A stretch of 64,000 nt of DNA from Sphingomonas melonis. GTDB lineage: Bacteria; Pseudomonadota; Alphaproteobacteria; Sphingomonadales; Sphingomonadaceae. The translations under genes and the position numbers were made by a program. Positions 52,623 to 61,101 of this stretch are shown here, piece by piece; positions within the stretch are counted from its first letter, which is position 1; each line of letters starts with the position of its first letter. The stretch spans positions 186,001 through 250,000 of the forward strand of contig NZ_JACCBY010000001.1 of assembly GCF_013409985.1 (NCBI RefSeq), read 5' to 3'. The notes beneath the pieces were generated by a model. The model searched no databases and was not told where the DNA came from. It saw only the letters and a program-made list of their open reading frames with translations.

Positions 52623-52668
52623 CATCTGCGGCGTGCTCGGGCGGGTCGCCCGGCAGCCCGTCCCGCCC

Positions 52669-54216
52669 TCAGTTGCGCCGGAACGCCGCCAGGGGCACGG
52701 TGATCGTCATCACCAGTCCCTCCACCTGCCAGTCGCGAGTCACCGTGCCGCCGAGCTGACGCACCGCCGACAGTTCGATCAACTGGCTGCCGAAGCCGTT
52801 CGGCCCATCGGGAGCCGTCACGGCCGGGCCACCGCGCTCGGTCCAGCACAACGTCGCATGATCGGCGCTGCGCGTGACTGTGATGCCGATCGTCCCGCTC
52901 TCGGTGGAGAGGGCACCATATTTGGTCGCGTTGGTGGCCAGCTCGTGGAACAGCAGCGCGAGCGGCGTCGCCGAGCGGTCATCGATCGCGATCTCGTCGC
53001 CGGTCACCGTGATCGGCGGCTGGTCGCCGCGCTGATAGGGTTCGAACAGCTCGGCGAGCAGCCCGTGCAGGCTGTCCTGCTGTACCGAGGGGCGCGATTG
53101 CGGGCTGTGCGGCCGTACGAAATCATGCGCGCGACCGAGCGCGGTGATCCGCTGGCGCAGATCGGCCGCGATCGGTGCGAAGGCGGGCTGACTGCGCGCC
53201 GCGAACGAGATGAGTCCCGAGATCACCGAGAAGATGTTCTTGATCCGGTGGGACAGTTCCTGGCTGATCACCTCGCGCTCGTGCAGCGCCAATTTCTGTT
53301 CGTGGATGTCGGTGCAGGTGCCGAACCAGCGCGTGATCCGCCCCTCGCCGTCGCGGATCGGCAGCGCCCGGCCGAGCACCCAGCGATAGGTGCCGTCGAA
53401 ATGGCGCAGGCGATATTCGATCTGATAGGGCTCGCCGGTCTCGAGCGAGTGGCGCCAGACGTCCCAGGCACGCGTCTGGTCCTCGGGGTGGAACACGTCG
53501 TTCCAGCCTTCGCCATCGGTCGATCCGGGGGGCGTGCCGGTGAACTCGTACCAGCGCGCATTGTAATAATCGTGATAGCCATCGGGCAGCGTCGACCAGA
53601 CCATCTGCGGCATCGTGTCGGCAAGCGTGCGGAAGCGATCCTCGCTGTCGGTAAGCTGGCGACGGGTCGCGCGCTCGGTGGCGCGCCAGGCGGCCGCGTC
53701 GCGGCTGTCGCGCAGCCGCGCCATGACGTTGTCGGCCAGCGTCGTCAGCCCCTGGATCTGCAACTTGCTGAGCCCCTGGCGGGCGACGGTGTCGATGACG
53801 CACAGCGAACCCAGCGGAATGCCGTCGTCCGACACCAACGGCGCACCGGCGTAGAAGCGCAGATGCAGGTCGCCGGTGACCAGCGCATTGTCGATAAAGC
53901 GGGGGTCCTGCGTCGCGTCGGGGATCACCATGATCCGCTCCTCCAGCATCGCATGCTGGCAGAAGGACATTTCGCGCGGCGTTTCCGAGACTTCCAGGCC
54001 GGTGCGCGACAGGAAGGTCTGCTGCGTCTCTTCGACCAGGCTGACCAGCGCGATCGGCGTGCCGCATAGCGCGGCGGCGAAGTCGGTGATCTGTTTCAGC
54101 GATGCGCTGTCGCGCAGCGATTCGAGGTCATAGGCCTGCATCGCGGCGATGCGCGTCGCCTCGTCGACGCGCCAGCCGGGCGCGACCGGCGCGGGCGCCG
54201 GTGGGACCGGCGGCAC
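52669..54216 (-). CDS. HWE-type sensor histidine kinase with GAF and PAS domains
   Basis: A 515-residue soluble kinase. GAF spans about residues 30-180 (L-C-G-T-P-I-A-L-V-S, G-S-L-C-V-I-D). PAS/PAC spans about 195-320 (W-Y-E-F-T-G-T-P, F-G-T-C-T-D-I-H-E). The kinase core starts L-S-H-R-I-K-N-I-F-S-V with the phospho-accepting histidine near 329, then F-H-E-L-A-T-N-A-T-K-Y-G-A-L and C-W-T-E-R-G-G-P as in HWE kinases. Such kinases are frequent in alphaproteobacterial stress and light signalling. I use the GTG at 54216; no better start is visible. It faces the single-domain receiver. Confidence 0.88.
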   Translation of the reverse strand: MPPVPPAPAPVAPGWRVDEATRIAAMQAYDLESLRDSASLKQITDFAAALCGTPIALVSLVEETQQTFLSRTGLEVSETPREMSFCQHAMLEERIMVIPDATQDPRFIDNALVTGDLHLRFYAGAPLVSDDGIPLGSLCVIDTVARQGLSKLQIQGLTTLADNVMARLRDSRDAAAWRATERATRRQLTDSEDRFRTLADTMPQMVWSTLPDGYHDYYNARWYEFTGTPPGSTDGEGWNDVFHPEDQTRAWDVWRHSLETGEPYQIEYRLRHFDGTYRWVLGRALPIRDGEGRITRWFGTCTDIHEQKLALHEREVISQELSHRIKNIFSVISGLISFAARSQPAFAPIAADLRQRITALGRAHDFVRPHSPQSRPSVQQDSLHGLLAELFEPYQRGDQPPITVTGDEIAIDDRSATPLALLFHELATNATKYGALSTESGTIGITVTRSADHATLCWTERGGPAVTAPDGPNGFGSQLIELSAVRQLGGTVTRDWQVEGLVMTITVPLAAFRRN

Positions 54217-54257
54217 GCCGCAATGCAGTATCGGACCGGTGGGTGGCGTGGGATCGC

Positions 54258-54830
54258 TCAGAACGGCACGTCGTCGTCGAGATCGTCGGCGAAGCCCCCA
54301 CCCTGGCCGAAGCTGCCGCCGCCGCGGTTGCCGCCGCCCGCAGGTGCGCTGCCGCCACGGCTGCCGCCGCCACCATAGCCGCCGCCCGACGAACCGCCGC
54401 CGAAATCGTCGCCGCCGGCCCAGTCATCGCCGCCGCCGGCACCGCCGCGACCGCCACCGCCGCCGCCCTGGCCGCCGCCGGGACCGTCGAGCATCGTCAG
54501 CACGCTGTTGAAGCCCTGCAACACGATCTCGGTCGAATATTTGTCGTTACCCTGCTGATCCTGCCATTTGCGGGTCTGCAGCGCGCCTTCGATATAGACC
54601 TTCGAGCCCTTGCGCAGGAAGCGTTCGGCGACATTGGCGAGGCCTTCGTTGAAGATCGCGACCGAATGCCATTCGGTCTTTTCCTTGCGCTCGCCGGTGT
54701 TCTTGTCCTTCCAGGAATCGGACGTGGCGATGCGCAGGTTGACCACCTTGCCGCCATTCTGGAACGACCGCGATTCGGGGTCGCGCCCCAGGTTGCCGAC
54801 GAGAATGACCTTGTTGACGCTACCCGCCAT
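54258..54830 (-). CDS. ssb: Single-stranded DNA-binding protein
   Basis: A 190-residue SSB. The OB fold is [15 protein letters not shown] (residues 5-19), T-E-W-H-S-V-A-I-F and [14 protein letters not shown] glycine-rich linker spans about 118-180, and the acidic tip D-L-D-D-D-V-P-F is the docking peptide for repair and replication partners. RecQ, which many SSB tips bind, is encoded about 7 kb away. No LexA box is visible upstream. Confidence 0.97.
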   Translation of the reverse strand: MAGSVNKVILVGNLGRDPESRSFQNGGKVVNLRIATSDSWKDKNTGERKEKTEWHSVAIFNEGLANVAERFLRKGSKVYIEGALQTRKWQDQQGNDKYSTEIVLQGFNSVLTMLDGPGGGQGGGGGGRGGAGGGDDWAGGDDFGGGSSGGGYGGGGSRGGSAPAGGGNRGGGSFGQGGGFADDLDDDVPF

Positions 54831-54848
54831 GAAATGCCCCGAAAATGC

Positions 54849-56711
54849 CTAGAGGCCGGCGAACACCGCCAGCCAATATGTGATTCCGGCCATGATGTAG
54901 GCGGCGGCGAACAAATAGCCAACCATGAACAGCGGCCATTTCCAGCCGTTGGTCTCACGGCGGGTCACCGCGATCGTGGAAATGCACTGCGGGGCGAAGA
55001 CGAACCACATCAGGAAGGCGAGCGCGGTCGGCAGCGTCCAGCGGCCGCGGATCTGGTCGGTGATGCGGTCGGTGCCGCTGCCTTCCTTGTCGTCGATGGC
55101 ATAGACGGTGCCGATCGCCGATACCGCCACCTCGCGCGCCGCCATCGCCGGCAGCAGCGCCAGCGCGATGTCGCGGTTGAAGCCGATCGGCTTGACGACA
55201 TATTCGATGCCATGGCCGATCCGCCCGCCGATCGAATAATCGACCGGGCTGACGCCGCTGCCCTCGGGCGGCTTGGGAAAGCTGAGCAGCAGCCACAGCA
55301 CGACGGTGGTCGCGGCGATGATCGTGCCGGCGCGCTTCAGGAAGATCACCGCGCGCTGCCACAGGCCGAGCAGGACGTCGCGGACCAGCGGCACCTGGTA
55401 TTTCGGCATCTCCATCATGAACCCGGACGACGCCCCCTTGGTGACGGTCCGGCGCAGCACCAGCGCGGCGGCATAGGCGCCGGCGATGCCGATCACGAGC
55501 AGCCCGAACATGACGACGCCCTGCAAGCGCACGAAAGGCGCGATCAGGGTATTGGGGATCATCGCGCCGATGATCAGCGTGTACACCGGCCAGCGGGCGC
55601 TGCACGTCATCAGCGGCGCGATCAGGATGGTGGTCAGCCGGTCCTTCTCATCCTCGATAACCCGCGTCGCCATGATGCCCGGCACGGCGCAGGCGAAGCT
55701 CGACAGCAGCGGGATGAAGGCGCGGCCCGACAGGCCGACGGTCGCCATCAACCGATCCATCAGGAACGCCGCGCGGACCATATAGCCCGAGGATTCGAGG
55801 ATCAGGATGAACAGGAACAGGATCAGGATCTGCGGCAGGAAGACGATCACCGCGCCGACGCCGGCGATCAGCCCATCGGTGAGCAGAGAGCGGAAGAAGC
55901 CGTCGGGCAGGCTGGTCTTTATCGCATCTTGCAGGGTCGCGAAGCCGGCATCGATCGCGTCGGCCGGTACCGCCGCCCAGGTGAACACCGCCTGGAACAT
56001 GACGAACAGGATGGTGACGAGCAGCAGCGGTCCGGCGATCGGATGCAGCGCCACCGTGTCGAGCATATGCGCCCAGCGTCGGCCGGCGGTTTCCGAAACA
56101 GTTGCCGCGGTGGCGATCTGTCGCGCGCGCCGCTGCAACTGGACGATGTCGTCCTGCGTACCGGCGGCGGCGTCGCGGATGCGCGCCTTGCCGCCGCCAC
56201 CCACCGCGTCGGCGACCGCGGCGCGCAAGGCGTCGAGCCCGCGCCGGCGGACCGCGACAGTCGGGATCACCGGCACGCCCAGTTCGCGTTCGAGCACCGC
56301 GGCGTCGAGCGTCAGCCCGTCGCGCTCGGCGAGATCGACCATGTTGAGCGCGACGACCACCGGCAGCCCGAGTGCGATCAGCTGGAGCGTGAAGCGCAGA
56401 TGATTGTCGAGATTGGCGGCGTCGACCACGACGACCAGCACGTCGGGCAGCCGTTCGAGGCTGCTCGCCCCGGTGACGACGTCACGGGTGACGCGCTCGT
56501 CGGGGCTGGAGGGTTCGAGGCTGTAGGCGCCGGGCAGGTCGATCAGCTCGACCGGGCGCCCGTCGTCGAGCACCAGCCGGCCCGAATGGCGCTCTACCGT
56601 GACGCCGGGATAATTGCCGACCTTCTGCCGCGCGCCGGTCAGCGCGTTGAACAGCGCGCTTTTGCCGGCATTGGGATTGCCGACCAGCGCCACCAGCGGA
56701 GCGGCATGCAC
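54849..56711 (-). CDS. feoB: Ferrous iron transporter FeoB
   Basis: A 620-residue inner-membrane protein. The N-terminal G domain has G1 G-N-P-N-A-G-K-S-A-L-F-N (residues 11-22), G3 D-L-P-G-A-Y-S-L and G4 A-L-N-M-V-D-L. A helical domain and the membrane part with two nucleoside-recognition gates follow, including S-F-A-C-A-V-P-G-I-M and T-C-S-A-R-W-P-V-Y. It imports Fe(II) under low oxygen or reducing conditions. It begins two bases after the feoA stop. A length of 620 is shorter than E. coli FeoB (773) but normal for this group. Confidence 0.96.
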   Translation of the reverse strand: MHAAPLVALVGNPNAGKSALFNALTGARQKVGNYPGVTVERHSGRLVLDDGRPVELIDLPGAYSLEPSSPDERVTRDVVTGASSLERLPDVLVVVVDAANLDNHLRFTLQLIALGLPVVVALNMVDLAERDGLTLDAAVLERELGVPVIPTVAVRRRGLDALRAAVADAVGGGGKARIRDAAAGTQDDIVQLQRRARQIATAATVSETAGRRWAHMLDTVALHPIAGPLLLVTILFVMFQAVFTWAAVPADAIDAGFATLQDAIKTSLPDGFFRSLLTDGLIAGVGAVIVFLPQILILFLFILILESSGYMVRAAFLMDRLMATVGLSGRAFIPLLSSFACAVPGIMATRVIEDEKDRLTTILIAPLMTCSARWPVYTLIIGAMIPNTLIAPFVRLQGVVMFGLLVIGIAGAYAAALVLRRTVTKGASSGFMMEMPKYQVPLVRDVLLGLWQRAVIFLKRAGTIIAATTVVLWLLLSFPKPPEGSGVSPVDYSIGGRIGHGIEYVVKPIGFNRDIALALLPAMAAREVAVSAIGTVYAIDDKEGSGTDRITDQIRGRWTLPTALAFLMWFVFAPQCISTIAVTRRETNGWKWPLFMVGYLFAAAYIMAGITYWLAVFAGL

Positions 56712-56713
56712 GA

Positions 56714-56989
56714 TTATTCGGCGGTGGCGGGAGCCACATGCACCGCGCCGGCGACGCCGCGGCGCAGCGCGACGGTCATGCGGCCGACCCGGCAGGCGAT
56801 CGGGCCGCTGCCGAGCGAGGCGCGATGCAGCACCTCGACCGGCACGCCTTCATCGAAGCCCAGTTCGCGCAACCGTCGCGCCTCGGGCACCGCCAGGCGG
56901 GTCCAGTCGATCGCAGCCACGGTCGCGCGCTGACGACACGGGAGCGACACGAGGTCGAGGGCAGGAACGACGGTACGCGACATATCCAT
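56714..56989 (-). CDS. feoA: FeoA domain protein
   Basis: A 91-residue protein from the ATG at 56989 (56983 is also possible), with an SH3-like FeoA domain: A-R-R-L-R-E-L-G-F-D-E-G-V-P-V-E-V-L-H near the middle and V-G-R-M-T-V-A-L-R-R-G-V-A at the end. FeoA supports FeoB-mediated Fe(II) uptake. The open frame extends to 57007, but that region overlaps a Fur-like operator, so I place the start downstream of it. Confidence 0.9.
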   Translation of the reverse strand: MDMSRTVVPALDLVSLPCRQRATVAAIDWTRLAVPEARRLRELGFDEGVPVEVLHRASLGSGPIACRVGRMTVALRRGVAGAVHVAPATAE

Positions 56990-56993
56990 GATG

Positions 56994-57012
56994 CGACTGA
57001 TTATCATTTACC
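56994..57012 (-). promoter_or_regulatory. Fur/Irr-like operator upstream of feoA
   Basis: The minus strand reads GTAAATGATAATCAGTCGC. Its left part, AATGATAATCA, agrees with the centre of the Fur consensus GATAATGATAATCATTATC, while the right arm is degraded. It lies just before feoA, where iron control is expected. Confidence 0.5.
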
Positions 57013-57064
57013 CACGGGGGAGTAAAGCGGGCGCGGGAGTAAATGTCGGGGACGGCGGCGACCG

Positions 57065-57190
57065 CCAATTCCTCCCTCGCTTCAACGGGGGAGGGGACGA
57101 CCGCAGGCCGTTGGTGGCGGGGGCGTTCCCGCAAGCGCCGAGCTTACCGTATCCCCCCATCCCCGCGTCGCGACCACCTCCCGCGACGGG
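57065..57190. repeat. CCTCCC-type intergenic repeat region downstream of the COQ9 gene
   Basis: CCAATTCCTCCCTCGCTTC at 57065-57083 recurs exactly at 59933-59951. The rest of the region contains GGGGGAGGGG, CGGGGGCG and CCACCTCCCGC runs with inverted character (CCTCCC... GGGAGG). No open frame here is convincing, and it fills the gap between feoA and the COQ9 stop. Confidence 0.6.
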
Positions 57191-57205
57191 GGGAGAAATG
57201 CGATG

Positions 57206-57859
57206 TCACGCCGCCGGGTAGCGCAACCGGCCGATAAACCGCGACAAACTCGGCCGATGTTCATAGCGCTTGGTGAAGGCCGCCTTGGTCTTCTCGAAGC
57301 GCATGATCCCGTCGATCCGCCGCGCGAGGAAGGCGCGGGTCTCCGCATGGCCTTCGCTGTCGTCATCGAGGAAGACGGTCGTCGTCGCCGCATAGACGCC
57401 GAGCAGGATCGTGCGCTTGGTATAATGATTGTAATCCGTCGCCGTATCGCCGGCCAGCCGCCACATCAGATCGACGCTGCGCCAGCCCAGGCGAGTCGCG
57501 CGGGCGACATGCTGTGGCAGCGCGAGGATCGCACGCGCGCGGCGCAGCGATTCGCGATTGGGCGCGACGATCGCCAGCCGCGCCTCGACCAGGGCGGTGA
57601 TCCGGGCGCGGATCTTCATCGCCGCCAGCGCCTCTGGCGGCAGATCGGCGGCCATCTGGCGGTCGATCGCCGCGAACCAGGCGTCGATCATCTCCACCGC
57701 GCCGCCCGAAAAGGCGAGCCGCGCGACGTCGCGGTCGATGCCGGCTCCGTCGGCCGCCATGTCGCGCGCGGCATCGCCCCAGCCATCGAATGCGGCGTTG
57801 GCGGCGATCCCCTCGGCGAGCGCCGCGCGGATCTCGTCGAGCGTCAGGTCCTGCGTCAT
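57206..57859 (-). CDS. COQ9 family protein
   Basis: A 217-residue helical protein starting M-T-Q-D-L-T-L-D-E-I-R. A TetR-like helical core includes A-F-S-G-G-A-V-E-M-I-D-A-W-F and M-K-I-R-A-R-I-T-A-L-V-E-A-R. The COQ9 signature region is T-D-Y-N-H-Y-T-K-R-T-I-L-L-G-V-Y-A-A-T-T (about residues 155-174). COQ9 binds lipids and assists ubiquinone hydroxylation (COQ7) in eukaryotes; bacterial members are linked to ubiquinone synthesis. It starts within the EamA transporter stop (4-bp overlap). Confidence 0.9.
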   Translation of the reverse strand: MTQDLTLDEIRAALAEGIAANAAFDGWGDAARDMAADGAGIDRDVARLAFSGGAVEMIDAWFAAIDRQMAADLPPEALAAMKIRARITALVEARLAIVAPNRESLRRARAILALPQHVARATRLGWRSVDLMWRLAGDTATDYNHYTKRTILLGVYAATTTVFLDDDSEGHAETRAFLARRIDGIMRFEKTKAAFTKRYEHRPSLSRFIGRLRYPAA

Positions 57860-58806
57860 GCTTCTACCTCCTGCACGGCTGTCTCCTGCGCCCGCCGACG
57901 CGACGGCGCAACCTCGGCGCGCCGGACCAGCACCAATGCCAGCGCGACCAACGCGACGCCGACCCAATCCGGTCCCTGCAATCTCTCGCCATATTCGACC
58001 CAGCCGATCGCTCCCGCCACCACCGGCTGGATCAGCAACCCGATGCCGATCACCAGCGGCGACAGGCGGCCGAGCGCGAAGATCATGCAGCCTTGGCCGA
58101 TCACCTGGCTGACCAGCGCCAGCCCGAGCAGCGGCGTCCATTGCTGAGGCATCACCTGTTCGTGCAGCAGCAGCGCGAAGGCGAGCATCGGCAGCGCGGT
58201 CGCCGCGCTCGCCAGGGCCAGCGCCGGCAGCGGCCGCATCGCCCGCCGGATACGCGCCATCACCACGATGTACAGCGTGTAGAGGATGCCGGCGAGGATG
58301 CAGAGCAGGTCGCCGGCGAGGTTGCGCGAGTCGAGCTGATAGGATCGCCCCATCAGCAGCGCCGCCCCGAGCGCGGCGAGCAGCAGCGCGATCCCCTGCA
58401 TCCGCGTCGGCCAGGCCCTGGCGACGAGGAAGCCGTAGAGCGGATAGATCAGGATCGCCGAATTGCCGAACAGCGTTGCATTGGCCATCGTCGTGCGGAC
58501 TATACCGAGGTGCCAGCTGCCGAGGTCCGCGGCAAAGGCGACGCCGCCGACCGCGAGCATGATCCACAGCCCGGCGGTCATCCGCACCGGTCGCCCGCCG
58601 CTCGCCAGCGCCAGTCCGGCGAGGAAGGGGATGGCGAGCGTGATCCGCCAGAATCCGGCGGCGACCGGCCCGACATCGGCGAGGCGGACGAACCACGGCC
58701 CGAAGGCGAGCGCGACATTGGCGACGACCAGCGCCGCGAACGCGATCCCCGGCGCCTCCCAGGTTGCCGCCGCGACAGTTTTTCTTGGGGGCGGCGCCTG
58801 ATGCAT
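57856..58806 (-). CDS. EamA/DMT family transporter
   Basis: A 316-residue protein with ten hydrophobic helices in two EamA repeats: the first starts at A-P-G-I-A-F-A-A-L-V-V-A-N-V-A-L-A-F-G-P-W-F-V-R and the second at L-A-G-D-L-L-C-I-L-A-G-I-L-Y-T-L-Y. P-L-V-I-G-I-G-L-L-I-Q-P-V-V-A-G-A-I-G-W is the conserved proline-containing helix. The family exports or imports small metabolites; the substrate is unknown. It is coupled to the COQ9 gene, and the first 50 bp upstream are shared with the divergent Old Yellow Enzyme gene. Confidence 0.9.
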   Translation of the reverse strand: MHQAPPPRKTVAAATWEAPGIAFAALVVANVALAFGPWFVRLADVGPVAAGFWRITLAIPFLAGLALASGGRPVRMTAGLWIMLAVGGVAFAADLGSWHLGIVRTTMANATLFGNSAILIYPLYGFLVARAWPTRMQGIALLLAALGAALLMGRSYQLDSRNLAGDLLCILAGILYTLYIVVMARIRRAMRPLPALALASAATALPMLAFALLLHEQVMPQQWTPLLGLALVSQVIGQGCMIFALGRLSPLVIGIGLLIQPVVAGAIGWVEYGERLQGPDWVGVALVALALVLVRRAEVAPSRRRAQETAVQEVEA

Positions 58807-58857
58807 GCCGCCCTGTAGCGCCCTATCTCCCGTCCGTCAGGCCATTTGGGAGCTTCT

Positions 58858-59931
58858 ATGCCGAGCCTTTTCGAACCGATCCAGTTAGGCGATATCCACG
58901 CCGCCAACCGCGTGCTCATGGCGCCGCTCACCCGCGGCCGCGCCACCGACGACCATGTGCCTACCGACATCATGGTCGATTATTATCGCCAGCGCGCCGG
59001 CGCCGGCCTGATCATCACCGAAGGCACCGGCGTCAGCCGCCAGGGGCTGGGCTGGCCGAACGCTCCGGGCCTCTGGACCGACGCGCAGGTCGAGGCATGG
59101 AAGCCGGTGACCGCGGCGGTGCACGAGGCGGGCGGCAAGATCGTCGCGCAGATCTGGCATATGGGCCGGCTTGCCCGCCCGGACGTGATCGGCATGACGC
59201 CGCTGTCGTCCTCGGCGACGCGTGCGCCCTATCACAAGCCCGAAAATCCCTATGCCGAGGCGCAGGCGGCGACGCTCGACGACATCAAGCGCGCGCAGGA
59301 CGAATATGCCGATGCCGCGACCAACGCGCTGCGCGCCGGGTTCGACGGCGTCCAGATCCATGGCGCCAATGGCTATCTGATCGACCAGTTCCTGCGCGAC
59401 AACACCAACCTGCGCGACGACGATTATGGCGGCAGTCCGGAGAACCGCATCCGCTTCATGCGTGAAGTGGTGGCGCGGGTGACCGACGCGGTCGGCGCCG
59501 GCCGCACCTCGATCCGCCTGTCGCCCAACGGCGAGACGCAGGGCGCCGACGACAGCGATCCCGCCAGCGTCTTCGTGCCCGCCGCCGCGGCGCTCGACGC
59601 GCTCGGCATCGGCTTCCTCGAACTGCGCGAACAGGCGCCCGACGGCACCTTCGGCAGCACCGACGTGCCCAAGCTCAGCCCGCAGATCCGCCAGGTGTTC
59701 AAGCGCCCGCTGATCCTCAACCAGGATTATACGCTGGCGCAGGCGCAGGCCGATCTCGACTCCGGGCTGGCCGACGGCATCGCCTTCGGTCGCAAGTTCA
59801 TCGCCAACCCCGATCTGGTCGAACGCCTGCGTCGCGGCGCCCCGCTTGCCGAGGACAATCAGGCGACCTGGTATTCGAAGGGGCCGGAAGGGTACATCGA
59901 TTACCCGGCGCTCGAGACCGAGGCGGCGTAA
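58858..59931 (+). CDS. Old Yellow Enzyme family alkene reductase (NemA-like)
   Basis: A 357-residue FMN TIM-barrel. R-V-L-M-A-P-L-T-R-G-R-A is near residue 20, I-W-H-M-G-R is the FMN site, V-Q-I-H-G-A-N-G-Y-L-I-D-Q-F-L-R near 175-190 includes the substrate-binding H-x-x-N pair (H-G-A-N), and I-A-F-G-R-K-F-I-A-N-P-D-L is the phosphate site. Family members reduce activated C=C bonds and nitro compounds with NAD(P)H. GGGAG precedes the ATG at 58858 by seven bases, which decides the start. Confidence 0.95.
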   Translation: MPSLFEPIQLGDIHAANRVLMAPLTRGRATDDHVPTDIMVDYYRQRAGAGLIITEGTGVSRQGLGWPNAPGLWTDAQVEAWKPVTAAVHEAGGKIVAQIWHMGRLARPDVIGMTPLSSSATRAPYHKPENPYAEAQAATLDDIKRAQDEYADAATNALRAGFDGVQIHGANGYLIDQFLRDNTNLRDDDYGGSPENRIRFMREVVARVTDAVGAGRTSIRLSPNGETQGADDSDPASVFVPAAAALDALGIGFLELREQAPDGTFGSTDVPKLSPQIRQVFKRPLILNQDYTLAQAQADLDSGLADGIAFGRKFIANPDLVERLRRGAPLAEDNQATWYSKGPEGYIDYPALETEAA

Positions 59932-59932
59932 C

Positions 59933-60146
59933 CCAATTCCTCCCTCGCTTCGGCGGGAGTGCAAGGTTGGATTGCCCACCGGCGATCCAAGATCATGCCG
60001 GCGGCCTGATCAACCTTGCACTGGGGACCGCCCGGCCCAGCCGGGTGGCGGAGGGGGCGTCGCTGCATACGACGCAGTTCGCCGTTTCCTCCCCCTCCGT
60101 CAGGCCTCTGGCCTGCCACCTCCCCCTGGCGGGGGAGGAACAGAGC
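59933..60146. repeat. CCTCCC-type intergenic repeats between convergent genes
   Basis: Starts with the exact CCAATTCCTCCCTCGCTTC copy of 57065 and continues as CGGCGGGAGTGCAAG. A second unit at about 60086-60140 reads TCCTCCCCCTCCG, then AGGCCTCTGGCCT, then ACCTCCCCCTGGCGGGGGAGG, a palindromic element. The region lies between the Old Yellow Enzyme stop and the membrane protein stop and has no supported gene. Confidence 0.6.
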
Positions 60147-60147
60147 G

Positions 60148-60582
60148 CTACCGCCCGAGATGCGGCACGAGCCGCTTGAGATCGGCCGGCGCCAGCCGCC
60201 GCACGTCGAGCGCGTCGACCCCTGCGACCAGCACCGCGCCGAGCCGCCGCTCGCCGGTGTCGATCAGGATGCCCTCCGCGGTCGACCGCAGCGCACCCCA
60301 GGACACTTCGCGAACCGCGATTCCCGCGCCCTGACGCGTCATCACCGCGACCCGCCCGGCGCGGTCGACCGCCAGTGCGCCGCCGCCGTCGGCCCCGACC
60401 ACCGCACCCTGCGTATCGAAGCCGGACAGCGCGCGCTCGGCGGCCTCCGCCGCCTCCTCGGGGCTGACGATGCGCGGCTTGCGCCGGCCGCGCAGCGCCA
60501 GCACGACGCCGAGCGTCACCGCTATCGCGACCACCGCCGCACCGACCGCGATCCAGATTTCCCGATCGGTCACGTCCGTCAC
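60148..60582 (-). CDS. Single-pass membrane protein of unknown function
   Basis: A 144-residue protein from the GTG at 60582: V-T-D-V-T-D-R-E then the transmembrane helix I-W-I-A-V-G-A-A-V-V-A-I-A-V-T-L-G-V-V-L (about residues 9-30) and a basic stop R-G-R-R-K-P-R. The soluble part has repeated short strands such as G-A-V-V-G-A-D-G-G-G-A-L-A-V-D and V-A-V-M-T-R-Q-G-A-G-I-A-V. The GTG overlaps the upstream phosphatase stop as GTGA, which selects the start. I do not recognise the family. Confidence 0.68.
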   Translation of the reverse strand: MTDVTDREIWIAVGAAVVAIAVTLGVVLALRGRRKPRIVSPEEAAEAAERALSGFDTQGAVVGADGGGALAVDRAGRVAVMTRQGAGIAVREVSWGALRSTAEGILIDTGERRLGAVLVAGVDALDVRRLAPADLKRLVPHLGR

Positions 60583-61013
60583 GCTCCGCCGGCGAGCGCG
60601 TCCAGCGTCGGCTTCATGCCGGCAAGGTCGTAGCCCGCACCGCGCGCCTGCGCGACGAGCAGCTCGGGGTCGCGCCCCGCCTTGGCCGCGGCGAGCGCCC
60701 ACAGGTTGCAGCTGCGCGTCCCCGACCGGCAATAGGCGAGCACCGGCCCGTCGGCCGCGGTCAGCGCCGCCGCCATCGCGTCGATCTGCGGGTGCGAGAA
60801 GCCGGCATGCGTCACGGGGATCGCGCTATAGGCGAGGCCCGCCGCCTCCGCCGCGGCGCGGATCGTGTCGCCGCTCGGCTGACCGCCTTCCTCGTCGTCG
60901 GGGCGGTTGTTGACGATCGCGACGAAACCCGCCGCCTTGATCGCCGCGATATCCTCGGGAGCGATCTGCGGGGCGACGCTGATCCGGTCGTTGATGCTGC
61001 GAATGTCGGCCAT
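60579..61013 (-). CDS. TIGR01244 family sulfur transferase/phosphatase-like protein
   Basis: A 144-residue cysteine-based phosphatase fold. A-D-I-R-S-I-N-D-R-I-S-V-A-P-Q near the start, V-N-N-R-P-D-D-E-E-G-G-Q-P and the P-loop Y-C-R-S-G-T-R-S-C-N-L-W (C-x-x-G-x-R-S) near residue 95 are the TIGR01244/beta-lactamase-hydrolase-like (Blh) features. Some members are linked to sulfide metabolism fused to ETHE1-type persulfide dioxygenases; here the domain is alone. It is coupled to the membrane protein downstream. Confidence 0.85.
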   Translation of the reverse strand: MADIRSINDRISVAPQIAPEDIAAIKAAGFVAIVNNRPDDEEGGQPSGDTIRAAAEAAGLAYSAIPVTHAGFSHPQIDAMAAALTAADGPVLAYCRSGTRSCNLWALAAAKAGRDPELLVAQARGAGYDLAGMKPTLDALAGGA

Positions 61014-61101
61014 CCGGTGGCATTACGCGATCAGCCGTGGCGCGTCAGCTATTTTGGTCGCGATCGAACCGATTGCACAGACTTTTTTAAGCAAGAACGG
61101 C

